Shown here piece by piece: positions 32,211 through 40,696 of a DNA stretch of 64,000 nt. A program made the position numbers and the translations under genes. The DNA comes from Candidatus Wallbacteria bacterium. GTDB taxonomy: Bacteria; Muiribacteriota; JAQTZZ01. The DNA lies in the NCBI GenBank assembly GCA_028687545.1, contig JAQTZZ010000001.1, positions 1-64,000 on the forward strand, given 5' to 3'. How positions within the stretch are numbered: position 1 is the stretch's first letter; every line of letters starts with the position of its first letter. The notes under the pieces are model-generated. The model was not told the DNA's origin, made no database searches, and worked only from the letters and a program-made list of their open reading frames with translations.

Positions 32211-34052
32211 ATGAAGGAACGAATGCAGGCCCTGTTATGCGGATCGGTAGTTGCCGTCCTGTTTCTGGAGCTGTCGATTCGACTGCTGGGAGCGCTCTAC
32301 GATTCCCCCAGACCTGAAACAGGCAGCCGCAAGGCCGGCTATCGCATGATTCTCTGCACCGGCGATTCCTTTACTTACGGCTGGGGGATGAATCCGGGTG
32401 AGGATTTTCCCGCGCAGCTGGAAACGATTCTCAATGCTTCAGGTGGAAAATTCCAGGTGGTGAATGCAGGTCGCTGCGCCAGCAATTCGCGGATGCTGCT
32501 CGAAAGTCTTGAACCAGCGCTGCGTAAGTATCGTCCGGAGTTCGTGACTGTGATGACCGGCGGGGCGAATGTCCATAATCCCAAGGGAATGCAGCCTGAG
32601 CAAAGTGTCAGGGGATGGGTTATGAACTTTCTGAGTCTGCACTGCCGCACTTTTCGCCTGGCTGTGATGCTGAAACGCCAGGCTGCTGAGCTGCTCGATC
32701 CGCTGTCTCTCCCGCTCAATCTCCGTGTGGCATGGGAGCGGGGACTTTATTCCATAATGGGAAGAGAATCTCTTCCTTCTGCCGCTCCTCTGACCGGGAA
32801 AAGGGGCTGCGACATCGATCTTCCACGCAGACAGGGCAGAATCTGGGACCTGGTGCGCAGCAGGAAAATCTCTTCCCTCGAAGCGTGTGACGGAAAGCGC
32901 CTGGACACGGAAGAACTGTTCGCCCTCGGCTTTGCTTATATCATGCGGGGTGAACTGGACACTGCGGAGCGCCATTTTGACAAGGTATCCGCTGTCCGCG
33001 GGAAACATCCACTGTTCTTCGTCGGCAGCGGATACAGCCGCTTGTTGCGCGGGTCGGCGCTGACAGCATCTGAAGCTTTCCGTGAGGCGCTGACCATGGA
33101 TCCGGGCAACACCGCCGCCATGCTTGGTCTGGGCTGCGCAGGTCTGATCCTGAAAGGTCCCGAGAGCGATGGCGTCTGGCTTACACGGGTAAGGGAAATC
33201 GATCCGGGTAACGGCCTGGCTTGCCATTTCCTGGGGTTGCACCTGATCGAATGCCGGAATCCGTCTGCGGCGAGGGAACTTTTTCTCGAGGGAATCCGTT
33301 GCGAACCGGAACTTTCCCTGAATTATTCAGCGTTGGGGGAGCTGTGCCTCCACAGCGGGCAGATGGAAGAAGCGCGGGTATGGCTTAACAAGGCATTGGA
33401 ACGAGGGGTCGCGATGGACTGGGAGATGAGCCGCATCAGGCAGAATCTGGGAATGATCGCCTGTCTTTCCCATGAAGAAGGCTGTTTGAAACAGGCGCAG
33501 GAGCATTTTCTGGCTGCAGTACGACTGAATCAAAGAAATTTCAGCGCCCTGTCCAGTCTTGGAGTTTCGGCGAGCGACTGGGTGGAGTACCGGGGTTTCA
33601 TAGACACGCTCGAAGCATCCGGGCACAGGGAAGCTGCCGGGTGGCTGCGCTCACGCAATGAAAATGGTAATTTTCAATATCTCAAGGTGGCAGACTGGCT
33701 GGCTGCGGACCTTACCCGGATTGCTGCGCTCTGCCGGGAATATGGAGCAGAGCCGATATTTCTTAATTATCCACTGTTCGAAAATCCGGTACTCCGTAAG
33801 AAGGCAGCCGAGCTCAAGCTCCGTTTCGTGGATGTGTGCAGCGAATTCAGCCGGCTCAGCGGCAGCGGGGGAAACCGATGGGATTATTTCCTGCCAGACA
33901 TGCATTGCAACACCAGGGGAAACCAGGTGATCGCGGGGCTTGTAGCATTGGAGATCCGGAGCATACCTGCGCAGGAAACAGAATTCTCCGATACTAGCCG
34001 GACTATAGAAGCCAGCCTTGAAATCCAGAATTTCAGTGAAAATAATCATTAA
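32211..34052 (+). CDS. SGNH hydrolase with embedded TPR domain
   Basis: The protein has 613 residues. After an N-terminal anchor (about 8-27), CTGDSFTYGWGMNPGEDFP carries the GDS serine motif and TGGAN the Asn block. Residues 225-440 are TPR-like repeats (LDTAERHFDKVSAV, ALTASEAFREALTMDPGN, PSAARELFLEGIRCEPE). The fold resumes with EPIFLNYPLF and ends with PDMHCNTRGNQVIAG, supplying the catalytic Asp-x-x-His region. A TPR insertion inside the hydrolase is therefore likely. It may be an acyl-esterase acting on surface glycans. Confidence 0.82.
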   Translation: MKERMQALLCGSVVAVLFLELSIRLLGALYDSPRPETGSRKAGYRMILCTGDSFTYGWGMNPGEDFPAQLETILNASGGKFQVVNAGRCASNSRMLLESLEPALRKYRPEFVTVMTGGANVHNPKGMQPEQSVRGWVMNFLSLHCRTFRLAVMLKRQAAELLDPLSLPLNLRVAWERGLYSIMGRESLPSAAPLTGKRGCDIDLPRRQGRIWDLVRSRKISSLEACDGKRLDTEELFALGFAYIMRGELDTAERHFDKVSAVRGKHPLFFVGSGYSRLLRGSALTASEAFREALTMDPGNTAAMLGLGCAGLILKGPESDGVWLTRVREIDPGNGLACHFLGLHLIECRNPSAARELFLEGIRCEPELSLNYSALGELCLHSGQMEEARVWLNKALERGVAMDWEMSRIRQNLGMIACLSHEEGCLKQAQEHFLAAVRLNQRNFSALSSLGVSASDWVEYRGFIDTLEASGHREAAGWLRSRNENGNFQYLKVADWLAADLTRIAALCREYGAEPIFLNYPLFENPVLRKKAAELKLRFVDVCSEFSRLSGSGGNRWDYFLPDMHCNTRGNQVIAGLVALEIRSIPAQETEFSDTSRTIEASLEIQNFSENNH

Positions 34053-34169
34053 TTTACTCATCTGTCTGAAACAGAACTAATCCGAAAAGAAAATTACTTA
34101 GAGGCTTCTGATGAGCCGAGGCCTTGTGATATAATTATCTTAATATATCAATTAAAGGCTGAGGCTGAA

Positions 34170-34907
34170 ATGCTGGGGAATGAATTTGTCAGAGAAGGAA
34201 ACTGGCTTTTCCGCTGGCGCAGTTTTTTTCCGCTGATCCTGATTCTCTTAGTGGTTGCTTCTATGCAGAGTTTTTCCTATCCTGCCGGAGAACATCGCTT
34301 CGACATCTGCTGGAAAATCTTCTGCATCTGCATCTCCTTTGTCGGCATTGCGGTCAGGATGATCACTGGAGGATATGCGCCCCAAGGCACTTCCGGGAGG
34401 AATACTAAGGGACAGCTTGCTGAGACTTTAAATACCAAGGGTCTGTATTCCATCATGCGGAACCCGCTCTATCTGGGTAATTACTTCGTGGGTCTGGGGG
34501 TGTTCCTGTATTTAAGAAACTGGTGGGCTCCCCTCATCTATACTCTTTCCTTCATCCTGTTCTACGAGCGGATCATCTTTGCAGAAGAGCACTTTCTCGC
34601 CGACAAATTCGGAACTGAATATCAGTCATGGGTGGAAAAGACTCCGGCATTTTTCCCCAGGCATCTGTGCTTCGAAAAACCGGAACTGCCTTTTTCCTGG
34701 AAAACAGCCTTGAGACGTGAGTATCAGACCATTTATGGACTGCTGATGATTTTCTGTCTTCTGGAGTTTTGTACGGATTTTTACATTTACAGACATTTTC
34801 AGATCGACATGACTTGGCTTTTGATAATCACGATTTCGACTGTCTGCTATGCCGCGACCTGGATTCTGCATAAAAAAGTGAGATTTTTTGATGTTGAAGG
34901 CAGGTAA
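34170..34907 (+). CDS. Isoprenylcysteine carboxyl methyltransferase (ICMT/PEMT)-like membrane protein
   Basis: The protein has 245 residues with about five to six helices. TKGLYSIMRNPLYLGNYFVGLG and FYERIIFAEEHFLADKFGTEYQSWVEKTPAFFP are the signature of the ICMT/phospholipid-methyltransferase superfamily, which uses S-adenosylmethionine at the membrane surface. The natural substrate in bacteria is usually unknown. It lies five bases upstream of the DUF362 gene and is likely co-transcribed. Confidence 0.88.
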   Translation: MLGNEFVREGNWLFRWRSFFPLILILLVVASMQSFSYPAGEHRFDICWKIFCICISFVGIAVRMITGGYAPQGTSGRNTKGQLAETLNTKGLYSIMRNPLYLGNYFVGLGVFLYLRNWWAPLIYTLSFILFYERIIFAEEHFLADKFGTEYQSWVEKTPAFFPRHLCFEKPELPFSWKTALRREYQTIYGLLMIFCLLEFCTDFYIYRHFQIDMTWLLIITISTVCYAATWILHKKVRFFDVEGR

Positions 34908-34912
34908 GTGAA

Positions 34913-35950
34913 ATGACTGCGAAAGTGTATTTCAAGGAGTTTCTCAAGACACCGGCCGAAACCGGTCAGGCAAGCCAGGCAGGCAGGGAACTGCTCGAAA
35001 TGATCATCCGTGAAGAAAAGCTTACACTCGAGAAAACTGTACCTCTGAAAGTCCATTTTGGGGAAGCTGGAAACCTTACCTATCTTAAAGCGGAAAATTA
35101 CCAGGGCGTTATCGATTATTTGCGTCAGGGATCGATAGAAACATGCTTTATCGAAACAAGCGCGTTGTATTCCGGGCGGAGGAAAAACAGAGAGCTGCAC
35201 CTGAAATTGGCAGAAGAACATGGATTCAGGGCAGTACCGATAGAAATCGCCGACGGAAGTGCAGGTGAAGCCTTTTATGAAGTGCAGATTCGGGGAAAGC
35301 ATTTTCAAAAATGCCGGCTGGGAGCAGGTTTTGCCAAATATCCGCAGTTGCTGGTGTTGAGCCATTTCAAGGGACATTCCCTGGCCGGATTCGGTGGAGC
35401 GATTAAAAATCTCGCGATGGGTTTTGCATCCAAAGCCGGGAAACTGGACCAGCATGCTGCCTCCGGGCCATTCATCATCCCGTTCCTCTGCAAAAAATGC
35501 CGCGCCTGCATTTTCTTCTGCCCTGTGAAGGCCATCAAAAGCGGTTTTTTCTTTAAAATTGACCGGCAAATCTGCATCGGCTGCGCAGGCTGCATCCCGA
35601 TCTGCCCGAAAGGTGCCATCATCCCGAATTTTCTGAATTCATTTTCCAGGAAATTCCCTGAACGCCTGGTGGAATATGCTCATGCTGCTCACCTGGGCCG
35701 CCGTAACGTTTACCTCAATTTCATCATTAACGTGACTTCAACCTGCGACTGCGTAGGCAGGAACATGAAGCCGATCGCCGATGATCTCGGCGTGCTGGCT
35801 TCTCTCGACCCTGTCGCCATTGACAAGGCCAGCCTGGACCTCCTGGATAAGAAGGCTGGAAAAATGCTATTCAAGAAGAATCGCCAATCTCTGGACTACG
35901 CGGAAAGCCTGGGTATGGGCAGCACGAAATACGAACTGGTTTCTATTTGA
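34913..35950 (+). CDS. DUF362 protein with two [4Fe-4S] ferredoxin clusters
   Basis: The protein has 345 residues. The DUF362 core spans both ends (KGHSLAGFGGAIKNLAMGFASKAGK, and LGVLASLDPVAIDKASLDL at the C-terminal side). A ferredoxin insert has CKKCRACIFFCP and CIGCAGCIPICP (about 193-230), giving two cubane clusters. Such proteins are common in anaerobes; their redox partner is not established. Its stop codon overlaps the 3' end of the convergent TonB receptor gene by eight bases. Confidence 0.9.
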   Translation: MTAKVYFKEFLKTPAETGQASQAGRELLEMIIREEKLTLEKTVPLKVHFGEAGNLTYLKAENYQGVIDYLRQGSIETCFIETSALYSGRRKNRELHLKLAEEHGFRAVPIEIADGSAGEAFYEVQIRGKHFQKCRLGAGFAKYPQLLVLSHFKGHSLAGFGGAIKNLAMGFASKAGKLDQHAASGPFIIPFLCKKCRACIFFCPVKAIKSGFFFKIDRQICIGCAGCIPICPKGAIIPNFLNSFSRKFPERLVEYAHAAHLGRRNVYLNFIINVTSTCDCVGRNMKPIADDLGVLASLDPVAIDKASLDLLDKKAGKMLFKKNRQSLDYAESLGMGSTKYELVSI

Positions 35951-37886
35951 AACTGCAGGTCATCCCCACGCTGACTGAGCGCCCTTCACCTGGAAAACCC
36001 CGGCTGGCGCGATAATCCTTGTCGAACGCGTTATCCATTCTGAGGAAGAACGATTTGTTGGTCAGCTGATAATCCAGTTCCACTGTGGTGACTGTGTATT
36101 TTCCGTTTTCAATGAACACGTCAGCCACATTGCTTTTCTCATAATAGGATTTGCCGTTTATAGACTGGGAAAGAGCCAGTTTCACCTGCTCGGTGAAATG
36201 ATAATCCACACCCAGAGTAGTGCGCAGCATGGGCACATTCTCAATGATTGTCTCTGCAGTAGTGCGGTCACTGGCATCGTTGTATGTGAAACCGAACCTG
36301 TAATCCCACTTGTGACTGCTGCCTTTAGCATTGAATTCCAATCCCTGATACACGGCTTCGCTGATGTTCTGGTTCTGAGACAGCCACTTTTTTTTGACAT
36401 TGTCATACAGGACATTTGACTTGAGAAAGATGGCATCAGTCAGCTTGTCGTGAAAGAACGCCAGATCGCAGTTCACGCCGCTGATGTTTCTTCTGTAACC
36501 TAGAGTAGAAAGCTGCCCGTGCTGTTCCTTTAGGCCAGGGTTGGGAACGCTGGTGTCAAGATAGCCGGAAAATCGGTCCTTGAGAGTCGGGAATCGTGTT
36601 TTATTCCCAAAATTTCCGTATAGTTCATCTTTATGCTGATAGGCTTTCTTGAAACTGAGCGTGTAATCACTGGTACTGATCTTATCAGGCAGCGCGTTGC
36701 CGTTAGCATTCCTTGGAATATTGCTGGCTGATGAAATTCCTGCAGTCCATTCCAGAGACTTGGTCTGCTGCCTGCGGTACTCGACTGCCAGGTCTGTTGT
36801 CAATCCCTTGTAATTGGCAAAAGGGTTCTTATAATTGCCGCACTCGCGGTGCACATCTGTTTTGCTGTAAACGAGGAAACCAAGCTGACTCTTAGCATTG
36901 AGCTGGTCTTCCAGCCTCAGGTTTATCCCCTGGCTGTAGTCATCGTAAATACTATGGAACGCATATCCTTTCGACTCCTTTTTCATGTTGATGTCGTCAT
37001 AGGAATCAAGCAGATTGAAGTATTTGTCTTTATAAATATTGTAATGCCAGGTCAGTTTATTTCTGCTAATGCTGTCCTCAAACGAATACTGGTCCTTTTT
37101 CCAGTCCGTGAATTTCCAAAAACGGGCTGTGCCATCCAGGTCGATCGGGACACCGTAACTTTCGGTGAATCTGGAAACCTTCAGAGCATACTGGCGGTTC
37201 GGGAGTGTCTTGCCGACGACCCAGTACAGGTCTTCCTTCTGCTTGTCAGAGAGCCTGCGCTGGCGGTCAGGCTGAACTGCGCAAGTGACAAAATCCTTGC
37301 TGAGGCGCTGGTTGTATAAATTAGAGGCTGTGGCTGCCGCTCCATAATAAAGAGTTCCTTCAGTATCATAGAACGAGGCGCTGCCTTCCAGTCCGCGGTG
37401 CTGGATGTAGTTGGTTGAGAGAGTTCCGTATCTATGAGTTGGTTTTTCAGTGATCAGGTTGATTGTGCCTGCCAGGGCATTGGGGCCTGCGAGCACAGAC
37501 GAAGCACCCTGCACTATTTCGATCTTCTTGATGCTGAATAGGTTGAGCTTTCCGATTTCAACGTAGCCATCATATGGAACCTGGACAGGTACCCCGTCTA
37601 AAAGCACGTTCACATCGCGCTGATTGAAACCACGGAAACTCACGTAGGTTTCACCCTTCTGACCCTGGGTGGGAATGATTGATGAGGATGCGTCGCTGAG
37701 GATTTTAGGCAGCTCTACCCTCCGTATCGGGTCATCCGGCGCGATCCTGATCACCTTTGCGTCAGGGTTGGAAATCTCTGCCGCCGGGTTCGCGGAAATC
37801 ACGATTTCGCCGAGATAAATCGGATTTTCCACAGCTGAGACCGAGCAGGTGACGATCAGACATAGGAGAATCAAAATGGTTTTCAT
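35943..37886 (-). CDS. TonB-dependent outer-membrane receptor
   Basis: From ATG 37886 (GGGAGG upstream) the product has about 647 residues with a signal peptide (MKTILILLCLIVTCSVSA). The TonB-box-like start IVISAN is followed by the plug domain (LPKILSDASS, VSFRGFNQRDVNVLLDGVPV, IKKIEIVQGASSVLAGPNALAGTINLIT). A 22-stranded-type barrel follows, ending in the aromatic SVGMTCSFK. It imports a substrate across the outer membrane using TonB energy. A ModE-like operator overlies its -10 region, so molybdate, tungstate or a complex of them is a likely cargo; this is inference. Confidence 0.95.
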   Translation of the reverse strand: MKTILILLCLIVTCSVSAVENPIYLGEIVISANPAAEISNPDAKVIRIAPDDPIRRVELPKILSDASSSIIPTQGQKGETYVSFRGFNQRDVNVLLDGVPVQVPYDGYVEIGKLNLFSIKKIEIVQGASSVLAGPNALAGTINLITEKPTHRYGTLSTNYIQHRGLEGSASFYDTEGTLYYGAAATASNLYNQRLSKDFVTCAVQPDRQRRLSDKQKEDLYWVVGKTLPNRQYALKVSRFTESYGVPIDLDGTARFWKFTDWKKDQYSFEDSISRNKLTWHYNIYKDKYFNLLDSYDDINMKKESKGYAFHSIYDDYSQGINLRLEDQLNAKSQLGFLVYSKTDVHRECGNYKNPFANYKGLTTDLAVEYRRQQTKSLEWTAGISSASNIPRNANGNALPDKISTSDYTLSFKKAYQHKDELYGNFGNKTRFPTLKDRFSGYLDTSVPNPGLKEQHGQLSTLGYRRNISGVNCDLAFFHDKLTDAIFLKSNVLYDNVKKKWLSQNQNISEAVYQGLEFNAKGSSHKWDYRFGFTYNDASDRTTAETIIENVPMLRTTLGVDYHFTEQVKLALSQSINGKSYYEKSNVADVFIENGKYTVTTVELDYQLTNKSFFLRMDNAFDKDYRASRGFPGEGRSVSVGMTCSFK

Positions 37887-37904
37887 GGAAAACCTCCCTT
37901 TTTT

Positions 37905-37928
37905 CATTATATAAAGTATTATATAACG
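37905..37928. promoter_or_regulatory. ModE-like operator 1 (TonB receptor promoter)
   Basis: The 24-bp palindrome has arms CATTATATA and TATATAACG separated by six bases, with one mismatch to perfect symmetry. It contains TATAT-N7-TATAT, matching the published ModE consensus TATAT-N7-TAYAT, and the CGTTATATA-type arm of the E. coli modA operator. It covers the -10 box of the TonB receptor gene. Confidence 0.65.
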
Positions 37929-37948
37929 ATTGAACTGGATAAAATCAA
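37920..37948 (-). promoter_or_regulatory. Promoter of the TonB receptor gene
   Basis: On the minus strand TTGATT (37948-37943), a 17-base spacer and TATATA (37925-37920) precede the start codon by about 33 bases. The -10 lies inside ModE-like operator 1, the arrangement expected for repression. Confidence 0.6.
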
Positions 37949-38002
37949 GAAATTGTCTCCATGTACTTGTTACCACGCTTTGACAAACTGGTGCCGGATC
38001 CG

Positions 38003-38026
38003 CGTTGTATAGTATTGATTACAACG
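38003..38026. promoter_or_regulatory. ModE-like operator 2 (divergent gene promoter)
   Basis: A second 24-bp palindrome has outer arms CGTTGT and ACAACG in perfect inversion and the same overall size as operator 1 (left CGTTGTATA, right ATTACAACG). It covers the -35 box of the plus-strand gene. It is weaker than operator 1 in the inner TATAT part. Confidence 0.55.
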
Positions 38027-38043
38027 TTGGATACGCTTATAAT
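38015..38043 (+). promoter_or_regulatory. Promoter of the sulfite-oxidase-fold gene
   Basis: TTGATT (38015-38020), a 17-base spacer and a perfect TATAAT (38038-38043) lie 28 bases upstream of the ATG at 38072. The -35 is inside ModE-like operator 2. Confidence 0.7.
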
Positions 38044-38071
38044 GTTGCCATATTTAATCCGGAGGGAAATC

Positions 38072-39079
38072 ATGGCTTATCTGTTTCCTTTTTTCTTTTT
38101 TCTGGCAGCATTGCCTGTCCATGCAGTCGAGAACAACGATTTTTACGACAATGAAAAGACATTTGAACTGGCAGTACCTCCGCTTACTATAGCCGGTGAG
38201 GTGGAAAACCCCGGACCAGTCGACTTTACAAAACTGCCTGTCCGTTCACTGATGGCCAGGGAAACTGAAATGAAAAATGGATTTCCTGGATTTACCGGCG
38301 CTTACCGCTATGACGGCTATTCCCTGTTCGATATTCTCAAGGAATCCTATCTCTCCAAGAAGAACAAGCAGGAATTTCCTCCGATCATCGATCTGATGGT
38401 GATTGTGGAAAACAAGAAGGGCGACAAGGTTGTGCTGAGCTGGGGAGAGATTTTCTATCCGACTTCCCTGCACAGGATCATCATCGCCAAATCCGTTTCC
38501 CCGATCATTCCTTCCAAAACCAAAGAACAGTGGCCGATCCCTCCTTCCAGCAAGCTGATCTGTGGAAATGACCTGCTGACAGTCAGGAATATTTCGGATC
38601 CGATTCGAATCACCGTTATCTCCAATCCTCATTCTTTCCCGGTGCAGAAGGATCTTTCCCCGCTGTACGCTTCTAAAGTGAGAATTTTTGAAAAAGAAAA
38701 GCTGCTTGCTGATACTGCTGATTTTCCCCAGGGTCTTGAGACACGCACTTACCCCACCGTGTTTTTCGGGCGCGGCAAGGGTTTCCATGGCCTGGAGCAG
38801 TTCAACGGCAGGCTTCTGAAGGAGATCCTGGCCCCGTATTATTCCGCTGATCCTGAAAATCTGAAAAAGGGCTATCTGACCCTCGTGGGTGCGGACGGGT
38901 ACAGGGTAAGCGTGACAGCCAGCGAACTCTTCAACCGCAACGATTATTCGGAGTATTTATTCATCGATGCAGGCTCCTATCAGGATGGTGGGAGATTCAA
39001 GGTGTATCCTGCCTACGACTTTTTCTCTGACAGAGCCGTAAAGGGGCTTTCCGAGATCCGTTTCGACCTGATTAAGTAA
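38072..39079 (+). CDS. Secreted protein resembling the sulfite-oxidase molybdopterin fold
   Basis: From ATG 38072 (GGAGG upstream) the product has 335 residues with a signal peptide ending PVHAVE. LTIAGEVENPGPVDFTKLP and YRYDGYSLFDILKESYL follow the pattern of the oxidoreductase-molybdopterin domain (L-x-IxGxV-x-xP, Y-x-G-x-xL-x-xLL). The pattern recurs near the C-terminal part (FHGLEQFNGRLLKEILAPYY, GYLTLVGADGYRVSVTASEL), so two related domains are likely. The cysteine that ligates Mo in sulfite oxidases is not apparent. It may be a periplasmic binding or storage protein for the cargo of the divergent TonB receptor. Confidence 0.55.
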   Translation: MAYLFPFFFFLAALPVHAVENNDFYDNEKTFELAVPPLTIAGEVENPGPVDFTKLPVRSLMARETEMKNGFPGFTGAYRYDGYSLFDILKESYLSKKNKQEFPPIIDLMVIVENKKGDKVVLSWGEIFYPTSLHRIIIAKSVSPIIPSKTKEQWPIPPSSKLICGNDLLTVRNISDPIRITVISNPHSFPVQKDLSPLYASKVRIFEKEKLLADTADFPQGLETRTYPTVFFGRGKGFHGLEQFNGRLLKEILAPYYSADPENLKKGYLTLVGADGYRVSVTASELFNRNDYSEYLFIDAGSYQDGGRFKVYPAYDFFSDRAVKGLSEIRFDLIK

Positions 39080-39139
39080 TAATTCGATTTAGTAAATCCG
39101 TGAGCCACTGCAGGTGGACGGCTGCGGCGCATTTTGTGC

Positions 39140-39167
39140 TTGCCAGACAGGCTTTTCCCGGTATAAT
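39140..39167 (+). promoter_or_regulatory. Sigma-70 type promoter of the L,D-transpeptidase gene
   Basis: TTGCCA (39140-39145), a 16-base spacer and a perfect TATAAT (39162-39167) lie 21 bases upstream of the TTG start. Confidence 0.7.
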
Positions 39168-39188
39168 TGAAAAAACCGGGGGGAAACT

Positions 39189-40064
39189 TTGAATAAATTA
39201 CTGATAGCTTTGATTTTTATTACAGTCTCGATCTGTGCAGCATATGACAATCTCATCTTCGCTCCAGCTGATCCGAATGCAGTACTGCGCCTTTATGATT
39301 CGCCTGCCGCAGGTGGAATCGTCAATGCTGAAATCCAGGCAGGCGGCATTCTGCGTGTGATTGAACGCGAAGGGGACAGTCTCCTGCTTGTAAACGAGGA
39401 AGATCTGGCCGGCTGGGTAAAACTTGACCTGAAATCGATTGAGCGTGATTTTAAAGTGATGCCGGCCGCTCCGGCTCAGGAAGGACCACTCACCCGCCAG
39501 CCGATCCAGGCTCTCCAGGATCTCAACCAGACTCTTCCGCCGGAAAACGCCAGGCTCAAGATCATAGTTTCTCTGAAAGGACTGACAATGCATGTCAGAT
39601 GCGAAAAGGAAAATTTCGACAAAGTATATCCAGTAGGCGTGGGTGTCAAAGATTCCCACGGCAGGAGTTTTACTCCCACCTGCCAAAGCAGGAATGTGGC
39701 GGCTTTCAGGACACATTTCAATGCCAAGAACAAGGAATTCTTCATGGAGCACAGATACAGCCCTTCGCATTTCGGAGGATTTCCCTTTATCCGCTTGAAC
39801 ATACTCAACAGCGACCAGGATTACACCTATGGCATGCACGGCCCGATCACCCAGAAAACCAATGGTGCCTGGTACCTGCAGCGTGGTTTTGTCTCTCATG
39901 GCTGCATGCGGATGCGCCCGGAGGATGCCATTGAACTCTACAAACTGTCAGTAGCGAATCCGGCTGCGAGCCTGGTGATCCAGGAAGACTTTGAATATGA
40001 CCAGAACGGGAAAAAAGTGGACGTGGATTATCCGCTGTGGAGAGGCATAACAGCCGAGCAATAA
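39189..40064 (+). CDS. L,D-transpeptidase (YkuD) with SH3-like domain
   Basis: The protein has 291 residues and begins with TTG behind a GGGGGGAAAC ribosome site. It has a signal peptide (1-18), then an SH3-like region (about 28-90, RLYDSPAAGGIVNAEIQ). The YkuD domain has MHGPI (His217) and VSHGCMRM (catalytic Cys239), all key residues present. It forms 3-3 cross-links in peptidoglycan or anchors proteins to it. Confidence 0.95.
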   Translation: MNKLLIALIFITVSICAAYDNLIFAPADPNAVLRLYDSPAAGGIVNAEIQAGGILRVIEREGDSLLLVNEEDLAGWVKLDLKSIERDFKVMPAAPAQEGPLTRQPIQALQDLNQTLPPENARLKIIVSLKGLTMHVRCEKENFDKVYPVGVGVKDSHGRSFTPTCQSRNVAAFRTHFNAKNKEFFMEHRYSPSHFGGFPFIRLNILNSDQDYTYGMHGPITQKTNGAWYLQRGFVSHGCMRMRPEDAIELYKLSVANPAASLVIQEDFEYDQNGKKVDVDYPLWRGITAEQ

Positions 40065-40100
40065 AGTTCTCGAGGATTGTTCATCTGTTTTCAACCAATT

Positions 40101-40128
40101 TTGCCAAGTTCCCAAATAGTAGTATACT
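40101..40128 (+). promoter_or_regulatory. Sigma-70 type promoter of the molbindin gene
   Basis: TTGCCA (40101-40106), a 16-base spacer and TATACT (40123-40128) precede the gene start by about 34 bases. No ModE-like palindrome is seen here. Confidence 0.65.
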
Positions 40129-40162
40129 GTCACCCAGAAAGTAATTCCCATTGGAGGTAATT

Positions 40163-40582
40163 TTGAAGACCAGTGCCAGAAATCAATTTTCCGGAAAAGT
40201 AAATTCTGTGAAAAAGGGAGCAGTCAACAGTGAAATTGTGATCGATCTGAAAGGCAAAGATCAGATCACTGCCGTGATCACTAATGAGTCAGTAGAAAAC
40301 CTAGGTTTGAAGAAGGGAAGCAAAGCTTACGGACTGATCAAGGCTTCCTGGGTAGTTCTGGCTGACGACCCGAAACTGAAGACCAGCGCCAGGAACAGAT
40401 TTACGGGAAAGATTGAAAAACTTACCGAGGGCACAGTAAACACCGAAGTTGTGATGAAGCTCCCGGGCGGGAATCAGCTGGTGTCCATGATTACTAACGA
40501 AAGCGCTAAAAGCATGGGATTGAAGAAGGGAAAGAATCTGCTGGCTATGTTCAAGGCATCCAGTGTGATCGTCGGCGTCTAA
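40163..40582 (+). CDS. Molbindin with two Mop domains
   Basis: The start is TTG at 40163, with GGAGG eight bases upstream; the product has 139 residues. Two tandem Mop (TOBE-type) domains of about 70 residues share TSARN(Q/R)F(S/T)GK, G-x-VN-x-E-V and ITNES-x2-x-(L/M)GLKKG, the residues that bind molybdate or tungstate oxyanions between subunits. Such proteins store and buffer molybdate in the cytoplasm. It lies about 1 kb downstream of the ModE-like operators. Confidence 0.95.
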   Translation: MKTSARNQFSGKVNSVKKGAVNSEIVIDLKGKDQITAVITNESVENLGLKKGSKAYGLIKASWVVLADDPKLKTSARNRFTGKIEKLTEGTVNTEVVMKLPGGNQLVSMITNESAKSMGLKKGKNLLAMFKASSVIVGV

Positions 40583-40635
40583 CAGGCTGTTGAAAAATCA
40601 TCTGCAAGGAACTCTTAACAGCCTGCTTGATTTAA
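40583..40635. repeat. Degenerate relative of the 121-bp repeat ends
   Basis: CAGGCTGTTGAAAAATCAT directly after the molbindin stop resembles the left end of the repeat at 1012, and AACAGCCTGCTTG follows 20 bases later as an inverted partner. It may be a short internal-deletion relic. Confidence 0.4.
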
Positions 40636-40647
40636 TTAGTAACATTG

Positions 40648-40676
40648 AAAAAAAGCCCCGAACCGGGGCTTTTTTG
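40648..40676. terminator. Bidirectional terminator
   Basis: AAAAAGCCCCG/CGGGGCTTTTT forms a strong stem with an AAC loop region and both A- and T-runs, between the convergent molbindin and ATP-grasp genes. Confidence 0.9.
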
Positions 40677-40696
40677 TTGTCTGGTCAGCTGCAGAT

